A stretch of 64,000 bases of DNA from assembly GCA_963580455.1 (NCBI GenBank), contig OY756961.1, positions 9,343,001 to 9,407,000 of the forward strand, in the 5' to 3' direction. Positions within the stretch are counted from its first letter, which is position 1. Every line of letters begins with the position of its first letter. Source of the DNA: Euonymus europaeus. Its lineage: Eukaryota; Streptophyta; Magnoliopsida; Celastrales; Celastraceae. The position numbers and the translations under genes are program-made. Under the pieces are notes generated by a model. That model saw only the letters and a list, made by a program, of their open reading frames with translations, made no database searches and was not told where the DNA came from. Shown one piece after another: positions 1-11,299 of this stretch.

Positions 1-1432
1 GGTAATCACACCGGTTCGATGACCGACACGATATTGAAAACATTGGTTTCTGGCATTGTAGTGATGGCTATCTTTCGTCTGCCACCCATCACTTTCGTTG
101 TCCCCATTATCACAAATTAGGCTTTGTTTTAGTATTGGTGGGATAAGCAAGAAAATCATGCACAATATGATGCCCCTTTTGGTTTATGCTATTGAAATTT
201 CTTTAGGGTAGAGTTAGGTGCGGCAATTAATCAAACGCCTTGTGTTTGTGATCTGATCCTACAATTTCGACAAATAATTCATGCCAAGTACGAACCCTTA
301 ATACAGAAATATGTAAAAAAAGAATAAAGAGAGATCAATAATGTTGTGCAGTTGGCAGAAACAATCTTTGTCAAATGCCAAATAATGGAAAATTTATTCC
401 AACAGGAAAATCTCGCTGAGTTTTTTGTTATGTCATTTTTGTAGAGACGCGACCTTTTCCAAGTGTCTGCCTTAAAAGTTGATTAAAGTTGATGCTAATG
501 TTGACATTGTCTACCTTAAAATGGCTTGTTAGGTCTCGCTATATAGCTAATTCATCAACTTGTTTGCTGTGTTGGATGGAAAGATTATAGAAACATTATT
601 GGTGGTGGGGAGATTTTCCAAAACCAATAAGACGTGTACGCGTCATTAAAACGGTTAGAAATTATTCTGGTATTTGGTTTTGCTTGAAATATGAATTGAG
701 TTTTATTATGATTTTATTCTCATACGCTATTGACTTTGGTTGTTAGTGAACAATGTAATAAAATATTGACATTTGTATTGGATAACGTTTTGTTGATGCA
801 CAAATGTTTCATTGTTGATTTCGATAATATAGTGATTCACATATTTTAATGCATATACACAGGTTACTAAGTCAAGTAAATTTTGTGCATGTGAGTTTAC
901 TTGATTTTTGGGAAAGAAAATGGTTGATCGACTCTTCACTTTCATTCATCAAAAGTAAAAATATTAGTTTATCTTTAGAAAGATAGAGATAAAGTGCATG
1001 ATTTTCACCCAACTTTCTGATATTGTATTTATATTTATTTTATTATAATAATTATTTTTTAAATAAAGATCAATCATATACAAATAAAAATAAGGGTATG
1101 TTTAAATGAGGACCAGGTAAAATTGTCATTAAGTGAGGTTAAAATTTAAAATTGTGTTTATTAAACTAAGCTTCAAATAATTGAAGATGTATTGGGTTAC
1201 AAATTTTTCAAAAAGACTAAATGAAATATAAAGTTCATATAAAACGCTTATCACCAAATAATCTGTTAAAAAATTTAGACTGCTGGAAAGTGGGGAGCAT
1301 TGAACTTGCTCTAAAGTTGATGTTGATGTTGATGTTGATGTTGTCTACCTTAAAACGGCTAGATATTTGACGCTAGCTTGGATATGACCCACATCATGAT
1401 AATGGCAACGCATGACTTTATTTGGTCACATC

Positions 1433-3821
1433 TGAAATCACTAGGCTAACACAAGAGGGGGGGTGAATTGTGTTTTAAAAAACTAAGTATAAACCCCAAG
1501 CACAAAACCACAACCTAAAAACTCACAAATGATTAAGGCAATGTCAAGAATGCAAATCTGCGCACTAATCGTGTAAATGTGATTTGACCTAGCAATTCAA
1601 CTCGGAATGTAACGAAATTTGATATGCAATATTACAACACCTCGAGGAACACTATATCAAAAATTCAACTCAAAATTCAAAGTCTAACTATATGAACAAT
1701 TCACGGACAGATTGGTATTCTAGAAAATTAACAATCAAAAATATACCTAGAATTCAATAATCACAAGTTGTTCAACCACAAGCAATATCCCAATAAGCAA
1801 TGGCAGCAAGCAACACCCTAATATCAACTTCTAAGGCACACAAATCACCAATAACACCAATAGAATGATAATCAAAAACAAGTCACTACAAGGCAGCAAG
1901 TTTAACACACAAACCAGCAAGGAAATCAAAATAGTGTGCACAAGGATATATAGTGATTCGGTGCTCACACGGTCACACCTACATCCACTACCTAAGCCCT
2001 CAAGCTTAGGATTTCCCAATCCACTAAAGGATATATGTGGTTTTGCAAGTTCACCACAAACTTAGGGTTTCCAAGAACACCCCAAACTTGTACACCAACA
2101 AGGTTTGAAGGTAACCTTAAACTTTCACACACCTCTCAAAGGTAATGCCCTCAAAAGGGACTTTTACAAGTATTTGGATTTTGGTTCTCTCAAGATTAGC
2201 TCTAGGCTATATATGGTTGGAGAACACTCAAATTCACAAGATGTTGCTCAAATGGGTTTGGATTCAAATGTGTAGCAAACACTCTTGTAATCTCACACAA
2301 AGCTCACACTAGATCAAGAATAGGTTTATGTGAAGCTTTGTTGAAGAACTCTCAAGAACACACCAAGAGTACCCACGGGTAGAAAGATTTTTGGGGTGGT
2401 TCAAGGAGTTTTTGGATCTCTCTTTCAAATAGGAAGATGATGGCTTGAATGTAATCAAAGTGGTAGCAAGAGATCGCAAGAAAGAAGCTTGAATCAAGAA
2501 GATGAAGTTGAGAGCAAGTAAGCTTGAACACTTAGTAAAAATTTGCAAATGCTTCTTCCCACTTGCAAGAATGGCCGACCCTTCTCTCTTCAAAACAAAC
2601 AAAAACCAACTCAGCCATTGGATCAATACATCTTCAAATCTTGGCCCTTGAAGCTACTTTAAATCTGGACCTTTCTTTAATTCAAATGAAATTGATCTCA
2701 GCCATTGAAGATCAAGCCGTTGGACATATTTCTCCAAGAAAGTCACCATGGGCTGCACCTTGTTTGGATCAAACACATTACTCTTCTGTATGTACCAACT
2801 TTCTCCAACGGATGCCAAACAAGTCCTTCTTAAATTCTGGAAATATTACAATTGTATGTCATCTTGTCTCTCCCTTGTCTCTTCCTTGTCTCCATAGTGC
2901 AAGTGTTAGGCACACTACCAATCAAGTATTTCAAACTTATATTCCCTCTACTTTATTGACTCCAAAACAAATGATAAGGCTTCTAGAAGTTCTTGAGTTA
3001 ATTCTCCAGCAATAATAACACAAGTCACACGGCTGGAACCATTTCTTGCACACAAAGTGTCAAACTTGAACCAAATAGGGTTGACCATGTCCAAACTTGT
3101 CTAAATGAGCTTCAAATCATGATGCACAAATTTTCTCAATAGAATCAGCTTCATGATACTTCAAATAGGCTCATGATGATCAGTTAATTAAGCCTACAAA
3201 AATAATAGATGACAAAACATCCCATTTTTGCTTGTAAGCTCAAAGAGCTTCAATGCTAGCACTTAGGTTAATCAACATGTTATAAGCTTAATAAAATTCA
3301 AGTAAGCACATGATAAATCATTTCATATATAACTTAATGTGCATACAAAATTTCACTTATAACTGAGGTCATTTGGTCATTCAATTTGATCATGCATATC
3401 TCAACTAGCCCAATTTATTGACTGCACAGGTGAATCTATTTCAACAGACAAATTGAACCTGATAAAATTAAAATTGACCTGACACTATTTGACAATGCAA
3501 AATTTCCAGAGTGTCTTAAATAATTTTCAGAACAAGAATCAAGTCAATCAGAGCTCATATGAATAAGTTATGACTGTTCAACCAACGTATGCGCAGTGTG
3601 ATATTGTGACAGATTTTAGCATCGAAAAATAAGTCAGTCCAGATTCATCCAATTTATATCAAACATGATCAAACATGATTCCAAAGATATATAATGAAGC
3701 TTAAATCAGTAGATATAATTCATTTCACGATTTATCCAAATTCATCCAAAGTTAAGCACAATCAAATAGTCCAATATGTATTTTTGCATCAAAACACAAA
3801 TGTAGGACCTATGGTCCAACA
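1433..3821 (-). mobile_element. Solo LTR, 2,389 bp, 5-bp target duplication ACATC
   Basis: On the minus strand the element begins TGTTGGACC and ends in CA. It is flanked by ACATC at 1428-1432 and 3822-3826. Copy B of the surrounding block has the uninterrupted site (ACATC once, near 6659), which proves insertion and fixes both ends. The TG...CA termini and 5-bp duplication are those of an LTR retrotransposon, and no internal coding domain is present, so a solo LTR is the simplest reading. The C-rich motif near one end (1455-1465) and the short palindrome GGACC-TAT-GGTCC at the other recur in the member at 55708-57839. Reading frames inside, such as 2563-3015, have no recognisable domain. Confidence 0.85.
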
Positions 3822-4133
3822 ACATCTCTAAATAAAAATACACCCTTAGCATGTGAATCCGTCAATGGTACAGCCTTACACAAAGGGATAATGGCATGTT
3901 ATATTAACTAAATTAATTGATAGGCAGAAAGGGATCATGCGTTAACTCTTTTTCTTTTTAGCAAATGAATTATTTATTACTTGCTAAATTGGTGCTGTGG
4001 GTACAAGATTACAAATCGCCATGCTGTGCATGGCTCCATCTTCGGCTTGGTTGATCGAGTGTCAATTTCGACGCTGTTATGTTTACCATGTCTGCAGCCA
4101 TATACGTTCAAATTTACCTCCCTCCCACCTATC

Positions 4134-4141
4134 TATAAATA
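4134..4141 (+). promoter_or_regulatory. TATA box of block A gene
   Basis: TATAAATA sits about 430 bp upstream of the ATG at 4569 and is conserved in copy B at 6970-6977. The pyrimidine-rich leader between is also conserved. This is a sequence match, not evidence of transcription. Confidence 0.5.
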
Positions 4142-4568
4142 TTGAACTAAGTAATCCATAAACCACACTTCACCTGACCTAGACCCCGTGGAGCCTTTTG
4201 TACTTGGAACTTTGCCCTGTTCTTTTGGCTCTATCCTAAATTCCATCCAAAGCCAGCTCGATCCCCTTCCGCTCCTCTAATTGAATCTTCAATTTAATCC
4301 AAGCCTTCCACGAGCCGCTCATTAAATTACTTTCTACATTTCATTTTGCTCGTTGGGTCTCACATCTCCGGTGAAAGTCTCCCTCTTTTCTATTCCTTCC
4401 TTGGATGCCAGATTGCTAGGAGTTTCCTTGGAGCCGGGATTTTCCTAAGCAATGTTTTTGTTGTAGGCATACGGGTCCCCTATTTTCTTCTTGCTTTTCT
4501 TGGGAGTATTGTCATTCATTATTGAACGTTGTGTCGTACCTGGAACACTATCAACTCCAAAAGAATTC

Positions 4569-4700
4569 ATGGAACCCTATCAATCGAAACGACCGAAACG
4601 AGAACAAGAAGAAACGGAAGAAGAGAGAGAGAAGAGGTTTGATGACAAGTTGCTTGAGACATTTGAAAAGTGCTGTCAGGAGAAAAGGTCTAAAGAATAA
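4569..4700 (+). pseudogene. Small charged coiled-coil-type gene, copy A, truncated by nonsense codon
   Basis: The ATG at 4569 opens a frame rich in Lys, Glu and Arg (43 codons, containing KRFDDKLLETFEKCCQEKR) that stops at TAA 4698-4700. In copy B the homologous frame runs on for about 80 more residues, so copy A is prematurely terminated. The stop corresponds to a Glu codon in B (GAA to TAA). Homology to B continues past the stop to about 4795. I do not recognise the family. The composition suggests a basic N-terminus followed by alpha-helical, possibly coiled-coil, sequence. Confidence 0.6.
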
Positions 4701-4800
4701 CTGAGCGAATAGGAAATAGAGGACTCAGAAACCGATCTCATCCAAGCCAAACGGCATATAAAAAAACTGTCCAAGGGGCTCCAAGAAACTGGAATCGTTG

Positions 4801-5281
4801 ATTTTTGAATTTGTGATGACTGATGATATAAAATTATAAATAGATGAGCTAACCTAAAAGCCTAAAATGTTAATATGATTTGTGAATTGTAAAAATTGTG
4901 AGCTAATATGATTTGTGAATTTGTGATTTGTGAATTGTGAATTTGTGAATTGTCAATTTGTGAATTGTGATAGTGTGATATCAAATTGAATTGTGAATTT
5001 GTGAGTGTGATATGAAATTGGTTTTGAATTTCAGAATTTTGATAAATTGTATTATGTTTCGGACTTGTAATTTTATGTTTTTACCTTTTATTTTGTGTTT
5101 TTAAAGTAAACATGAGATATTTTATGTTTTTCTTATTTATGAAGTGTCAAGACAACTCTACATTGTTTAAAACAGGTTTAGAATTACTCAAAACATCTCA
5201 AAACATCTTTATAATTGATTAAAAAAATATGAAATACCTATTTTACTCCTGCCGGTCGGTTCAACCGGTTGAACTGTGAAC
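4801..5281. other. AT-rich spacer with GTGAATT simple repeats
   Basis: No gene is visible. Positions 4880-5030 hold imperfect tandem GTGAATT / TTGTGAATT runs. Near 5250-5285 there is a CCGGTT/AACCGG-rich palindromic patch that marks the left part of block B. The equivalent sequence of block A lies outside the window. Confidence 0.55.
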
Positions 5282-6969
5282 CGGTCATCACACCAGTGCG
5301 ATGACCGACACGATATTGAAAACATTGGTTTATGGCATTGTAGTGATGGCTATCTTTGGTCTGCCACCCATCACTTTCGTTGTCCCCATTATCACAAATT
5401 AGGCTTTGTTTCAGTATTGGTGGGATAAGCAAGACAATCATGTACAATACGATGCCCCTTCTGGTTCATGCCATTGAAATTTCTTTAGGGTAGAGTTAGG
5501 TGCGGCAATTAATCAAACACCTTGTGTTTGTGATCTGATCCTACAATTTCGACAAATAATTTGTGCCAACTACGAACCCTTAATGCAGAAATGTGTAAAA
5601 AAAGAATAAACAGAGATCAATAATGCTATGCAGTTGGCAAAAAAAATCTTTGTCAAATGCCAAATAATGGAAAATTTATTCCAACAGGAAAATCTTGCTG
5701 AGTTTTTTGTTATGCCACTTTTGTCGAGACGCAACCTTTTCCAAGTGTCTGCCTTAAAAGTTGATTAAAGTTGATGCTAATGTTGACATTGTATACCTTA
5801 AAATGGCTTGTTAAGTCTCGCTATATAGCTGATTCATCAACTTGTTTGCTGTGGTGGATGGAAAGATTACAGAAACATTATTGGTGGTGGGGAGATTTTC
5901 CAAAACCAATAAGATGTGAACGCGTCATTAAAATGGTTAGAAATTATTCTGGTATTTGGTTTTGCTTGAAATATGAATTGAGTTTTATTATAATTTTATT
6001 CTCATACGCTATTGACTTTGGTTGTTAGTGAACAATGTAATAAAATATTGACATTTGTATTGGATAACGTTTTGTTGATGCACAAATGTTTCATTGTTGA
6101 TTTCGATAATATAGTGATTCACATATTTTAATGCATATACACAAGTTGCTAAGTCAAGTAAATTTTGTGCATGTGAGTGCACTTGATTTTTGGGAAAGAA
6201 AATGGTTGATCGACTCTTCACTTTGATTCATCAAAAGTAAAAAATATTAGTTTATCTTTAAAAACATATAGATAAAATGCATGATTTTCACCCAACTTTC
6301 TGGTATTGTATTTATATTTATTTTATTATAATAATTATTTTTTAAATAAACAGCAATCATATACAAATAAAAATAGGGATATGTTTAAATGAGGACTAGG
6401 TAAAATTGTCATTAAGTGAGGTTAAAATTTAAAATTGTCTTTATTAAACTAAGCTTCATATAATTGAAGATGTATTGGGTTACAAATTTTTCAAAAAGGC
6501 TAATGAAATATAAAGTTCATATAAAAGGCTTATCACCAAATAATCTATTAAAAAAGTTAGACTACTGGAAAGTGGGGAGCATTGAACTTGCTCTAAAGTT
6601 GATGTTAGCTTGGATATGACCCACATCATGATAATGGCAACGCATGACTTTATTTGGTCACATCTCTAAATAAAAATACACCCTTAGCATGCTAGTCCGT
6701 CAATGGTACAGCCTTACATAAAGGGATAATGACATGTTATATTAACCAAATTAATTGATAGGCAGAAAGGGATCATGCGTTAACTTTTTCTTTTTAGCAA
6801 ATGAATTATTTATTACTTGCTAAATTGGTGCTGTGGGTACAAGATTACAAATCGCCATGCTGTGCATGGCTCCATCTTCGGGTTGGGTGATCGAGTGTCA
6901 ATTTCGACGCTGTCATGTTTACCATGTCTACAGCCATATACGTTCAAATTTACCTCCCTCCCACTTATC

Positions 6970-6977
6970 TATAAATA
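6970..6977 (+). promoter_or_regulatory. TATA box of block B gene
   Basis: TATAAATA in the same context as at 4134-4141, about 430 bp upstream of the ATG at 7406. Confidence 0.5.
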
Positions 6978-7405
6978 TTGAACTAAGTAATCCATAAACC
7001 ACACTTCACCTTACCTATACCCCGTGGAGCCTTTTGTACATGGAACCTTGCCCCGTTCTTTTGGCTCTATCCTAAATTCCATCCAAAGCAGCTCAATCTC
7101 CTTCCACTCCTCTAATCGAATCTTCAATTTAATCCAAGCCTTCCACGAGCCGCTCGTTAAATTACTTTCTACATTTCATTTTGCTCGTTGGGTCTCACAT
7201 CTCCGATGAAAGTCTCCCTCTTTTCTATTCCTTCCTTGGATGCCAGATTGCTAGGAGTTTCCTTGGAGCCAGGATTTCTTCCTAAGCAATGTCTTTGTTG
7301 TAGGCATACGGGTCCCCTATTTTCTTCTTGCTTTTCTTGGGAGTATTGTCATCCATTATTGAATGTTGTGTTGTACCTAGAACACTATCAACTCCAAAAG
7401 AATTC

Positions 7406-7782
7406 ATGGAACCCTATCAACCGAAATGACCAAAAAGAGAACAAGAAGAAATGGAAGAAGAGAGAGAGAGAAGAGGTTCGATGACAAGTTGCTTGAGACA
7501 TTTGAAAAGTGCTGTCAGGAGAAAAGGTCTGAAGAAGAACTGAGCGAACAGGAAATGGATGACTCAGAAACCGATCTCATCGAAGCCGAACGGCATATAA
7601 AAAAACTGTCCAAGGGGCTCCAAGAAACTGGAATAGTTGTAGACCAGCTCCACTCCTACGCCACCAACAAAGCCATGGAAAAAGGCCCGTCAAAGCTTCA
7701 AAACTCCTTGTTGGATATAGCTGCCCATCTCAAAGAACTGTTAGAAAACATATCTGAATCACTTAAAACCTGGCTACCTTGA
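7406..7782 (+). pseudogene. Small charged coiled-coil-type gene, copy B, nonsense plus 2-bp frameshift
   Basis: The ATG at 7406 aligns with the copy A start, but the eighth codon is TGA (7427-7429) where A has CGA. About 30 bp later a GA-rich run has two extra bases relative to A, which moves the rest into another frame. That downstream frame is open to TGA at 7780-7782 and encodes an acidic, helical C-terminal part containing ERHIKKLSKGLQ and AAHLKELLENI. The ancestral product would be about 125 residues. Family unknown. The C-terminal half looks conserved as protein, so decay is recent or an internal ATG is used. Confidence 0.6.
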
Positions 7783-9520
7783 ACACTATCATTATTGTAC
7801 TGTATTTGTTTCTAAGACAAAATTATATTTTGTAATTGCTTATATGAGAATTTAGATTATGGGATCTTGGACAGCAACATTGTGTGCATTCCTATGCAAT
7901 GCATACTGATTCCGTGTGGGCGCTTGCCAACACATCAACGTTCAGTCATGTTTATAGTGGCGGAAGGGACTCTTCTTAAGTACCTTTGCTTGTGAAACCA
8001 AACTTATGCGAGTCCTATATTCCCTTGTTTTTTTAACGTTGTTCGATAAGGATTGAGATTCGAATCCGTACCCTCAGGCAGGGTGATGAGGACCTCTGGA
8101 AATCTTATATTTCTACTTAAATCTTTGTCAATGTAATGCTTCTGTGTTTAACCTTTTGACTCTTTTTTCTTTGTACCCTCAGTTATACCTGACAGACTTG
8201 GCGACAAGGGAAAGTCTCTTGCTTTGCACAAAGGAGCATCTCATTATGCAATTGGCACTACATGATGATAGTATATAGGTTGCAACAACAGATTCTTTAG
8301 TTGATAGATGGCCCTCTCAGGGATGGAGTCCTCAAAAGATATTTAGAAAGGTGGGTCGTTTTTGGCTGGAAACTTGCCTTTCTAAAGAGCGAGAATTTCC
8401 TTGGAAGGATATACCCCTGCAAGTTTATCCTCCAGTTTAAATTATATCTCATTGCGTTTTTCCTCTACTTCTTTGAGCCTTTTCATTCCTTTTTTTTGGG
8501 TTGGCTATCTATAGTTATTGGATACCACTTTTTCCTCTCTCTCCATCGCCCCCCTCCTATAGTTCTATTGGCAGTAGAATTATTCTCTAATTATCTGTGT
8601 ACTCACTGTTGCCTTTTATATAGATGTCTGTACATAAGGAACCAGGCTTAACCATTTTTGGAACTCCGAGAATAGTACAACATGAGTTTTTAAATGATAG
8701 AAGACATGTATTGATTAAGGTAAATATGATAATTGATGTAACTTATTGACTTTGATGCCACAGTGTCATGATTTTGCTGAGGGGTTTGCTACACCTGATA
8801 TCTTATATGCATATTTGATAGGATACTACTGGTTTAGTGAAGTTATGGGAAATTATGAAAGGGGTCGTGGTTGAGGACTATGGAAAGGTTGTCTCAGATT
8901 TTTCTCATCCATTCCCTGTCTTTTGTTGTGGAATAGTACACTATTCTGAAAAATTGATTTTATGGTATTAGGAAGGAGATGTAGTTGTACTGGTAATCAT
9001 GTGCGACTAGTTTTTATTTCCATTTGTGCATCAGCTGTCAATTTTGGACTAATGCAACAGATTTTCATATTTTAAACTCAATTTTCCAAGTTTCTTTTGA
9101 AGACAAAAAACAAGAATTATTTGAGATGGTATGAAACTACTTGCTGTTTAGTATTTTGATGACATAATGAACATGGAAAAGACCTTAATAATCGTACTGC
9201 TGATTTTTTTTTCCTTATTGCTACTGATTTCAGGTAAGCATTCCTGCATGGTTCACTGTGGATAGCAGGCTTGGAAGTTTGTCCGTTCATTTGGACACAC
9301 CACAATGCTTTTCTGCAGAGAAGTATTCAGTAGATCTCATAGTGCTGGAATTTTTTTGGGTTGATTTGAGTTTGATTTAGTTGAGATGATTAATGTTGGA
9401 TAGTTCTTCATGTATTGGAATTTATTTGGGCACATTTCAGTGTTCATGTATTTGATTGTTTGTCTCATCTGTTCATGTGTAGAGGGATGATTGATTCTAA
9501 GCTTGCAAAGCCAATACACC
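7783..9520 (+). other. Exon-like islands of an unrecognised gene
   Basis: Several short plus-strand frames look like exons in different phases. An island after the acceptor CCCTCAG at 8182 reads LATRESLLLCTKEHL. The next, about 8280-8440, reads VDRWPSQGWSPQKIF. Another, 8646-8719, reads LTIFGTPRIVQHEFL and ends at AAG|GTAAAT. One from 8764 reads CHDFAEGFATPDILYAY, and one about 9232-9380 reads IPAWFTVDSRLGSL. In-frame stops and a possible intron of only 44 bp (8720-8763) argue for a decayed gene or a captured fragment. I could not name the family. Nothing else is visible in 7800-8180. Confidence 0.35.
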
Positions 9521-9521
9521 A

Positions 9522-9562
9522 TGTAATATCCTATTTTTGACCGGGTCAAACTATTTTTGTGA

Positions 9563-9593
<31 letters not shown>

Positions 9594-10085
9594 CACAAAA
9601 AAAAAAGCTTCAAGCCCAATTCCAAAAAGCCTAATCCAACATTCCTAATAAACCTGACCCAATTCGAAAATGCCAAGTCTAAAAAATCCAAATCCAAAAA
9701 ACTACAAAATTCCCCAATAAATCTGGGCTAATAAACTTGGTCCAATCCTAAGCCCAATTCACTAACCCAGCTAAAGCCTAATCTAAGTTCAAGAAAGCCT
9801 AAATTAAGTCCGGCCCAAAACTTACCTAAACTAAACTTAACCGATTAACCCGTGAAATCTTCACAATTACTCACCACTGTCTACCTTCTACCTGCACCTT
9901 TCACCGCCTCTGTCTCACCATCACTCACACCTGCAAGTGACCATTAAACTTGGCACAAAATTCAATTTTGAGATCATGGCACAACCACCCGTCCCTCACT
10001 ACATCACTTGCGCTCATAATCCCCACTGCATCATCATGACCGGGGGGACAACTAACCAAAGGAGGCACAGGGTAGACGACCAAAA
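9522..10085 (+). other. Repetitive leader, possible LTR start
   Basis: TGTAATATCC at 9522 resembles the start of plant gypsy LTRs and is followed by a TA microsatellite (9563-9589) and a run of short AGCCCAA / GGCCCA motifs. No matching second end or target duplication was found, so an LTR is only a suggestion. The frame open across 9937-10317 reads through what looks like promoter and leader sequence and has no recognisable domain. Confidence 0.3.
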
Positions 10086-10331
10086 GGACAACCCCTTACT
10101 CTATAAAAAAACAAAAACCTCCACAATATGTAAATCGACACTGTTTCACTCTCTCTTTTCCCCATCAAAAACTCCTATCGCTCAACTCTCTCACAAATCT
10201 CTACGAGTCCTCGCTGGTGATTGTCGTTGTTTCTACTCCGAAATTACTTTGTATCCTGTCATCGTCCAAATATCTCTCACTCTCAATTACTCCCGCTCCC
10301 ATTTATCGTGTTCCTGATAATTGTGATCGTG
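10086..10331 (+). repeat. Inverted repeat, left arm: promoter and leader of a gene
   Basis: This arm matches the reverse complement of 10770-11011 at roughly 90% identity by eye. It contains a TATA box (TATAAAAAA, 10102-10110), a pyrimidine-rich leader and, just beyond the arm, a plausible donor (TGAG|GTAATG near 10340). The arm therefore looks like the 5' end of a gene pointing right, into a 438-bp loop. Confidence 0.75.
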
Positions 10332-10769
10332 GATGCTTGAGGTAATGCCTTTTCTTATCCTATTTGATCCATTTCTATTCTATTTCTGGTTCTGTTTCGT
10401 TGAATAAAAACATATGCGTAGCTTGTAAGTTTCCTCTTCTTCCTTGCTTCAGTTTTTCCTTCTTCATAAACCCTAAAATTTAAAATATGTCTGCCATTTT
10501 TATTATGGGTTTTGAAATGGCCTTGCAGAACAGAAGCTATTGGATGACTTGAATTTGGACTGACTTCCAAATTTTTCCCTTATATTTGAATATTTTTGCC
10601 TGCTCATTCTCTCAATTTCACCTACATACCCAACTTTTGTGATTCCGTCTCTCAAGGGTTGATTATTTTTTAGTAGGAGCCTTTAAGTTGTATCTACTTC
10701 AGTAATTATATTTTGATGAAACCAAAGTTACCTTTTTAGGTTTCCCTTAAATACCATAATACTCTTACA
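10332..10769. other. Loop between facing gene 5' ends
   Basis: No reliable coding sequence. The left part resembles a T-rich first intron following the left arm. If the region were transcribed through, this segment would be the loop of a long hairpin. Confidence 0.5.
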
Positions 10770-11011
10770 CGATCATGATTATCAGGAACACGATAAATGG
10801 GAGCTGGAGTAATTGAGATTGAGAGAGATTTGGGCAATGGCGGAATACAAAGTAATTTCGAAGTAGAAACAACGACAATCACCAGCGAGGGCATGTAGAG
10901 ATTTGTGAGAGAGTTGAGCGATGGGAGTTTTTGATGGGGAAAAGAGAGAGTGAAAGTGTTGATTTACGTATCGTGGAGGTTTTTGTTTTTTTATAAAGTA
11001 AGGGGCTGTCC
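10770..11011 (-). repeat. Inverted repeat, right arm: promoter and leader facing left
   Basis: Reverse-complement partner of 10086-10331, with its own TATA box (TTATAAAG on the plus strand near 10991) reading leftward. Both arms keep the core promoter, so transcription from either would run toward the other. The outer flanks (before 10086, after 11011) are not similar, which limits the repeat to about 242-246 bp. Confidence 0.75.
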
Positions 11012-11129
11012 CGGACCGTTTCGACGGCCTGGATGACAGTAGTATGAAATGATCAATGGCTAGGGACAAAGTAAAAAATCAAAAACGTGCGGACGGGTAT
11101 GATAAAGTTGTGGACTCGCCACAGGTTTG

Positions 11130-11255
11130 CCCCAATTTAGGCACTTTATAATTAAAGTATTATATTAGATAGATAAAGTATTATATTAGATATTAGATAG
11201 ATTAGATTGGATAGATAGATAGAAGTATTAGATATTAGATTAGATGTATTTCTCA

Positions 11256-11290
<35 letters not shown>
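11130..11290. repeat. Simple repeats: ATTAGATAGAT and TA
   Basis: Tandem AGATAGATTAG-type units at about 11150-11250 are followed by an A-run and a TA microsatellite (about 11264-11287). No coding sequence. Confidence 0.8.
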
Positions 11291-11297
<7 letters not shown>

Positions 11298-11299
11298 CT

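Larger units (their letters stand above)
1..4795. repeat. Tandem block copy A (left copy, cut by window edge)
   Basis: This block is the left copy of a roughly 2.4-kb unit repeated at 5282-7800. Positions 1-1432 match 5282-6657, and 3827-4795 match from 6658 to about 7635, with scattered substitutions and small indels. Homology stops at about 4795, where copy A runs into a GTGAATT-rich stretch. A TTGATG microsatellite near 1316-1340 is expanded in A and collapsed in B, where about 45 bp are also missing. CCGGTT motifs occur at the left end of both copies. A shorter third copy lies at 24530-25150, so the left part is a dispersed repeat. The element class was not recognised. Confidence 0.8.
5282..7800. 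repeat. Tandem block copy B (empty site for the solo LTR)
   Basis: This is the second copy of the block at 1-4795, uninterrupted. The sequence GGTCACATCTCTAAAT near 6655 is the pre-insertion site of the LTR found in copy A. Homology can be followed only to about 7635 because copy A ends there. The duplication is therefore older than the LTR insertion. Confidence 0.8.

Noticed and set aside
2563..3015. 150-codon open frame
   Set aside because: It lies wholly inside a solo LTR, has no domain and is not conserved in the family member at 55708-57839.
9937..10317. 126-codon open frame
   Set aside because: It reads through a TATA box and a pyrimidine-rich leader that are repeated in inverted form; the similarity of the two frames reflects DNA homology, not protein selection.
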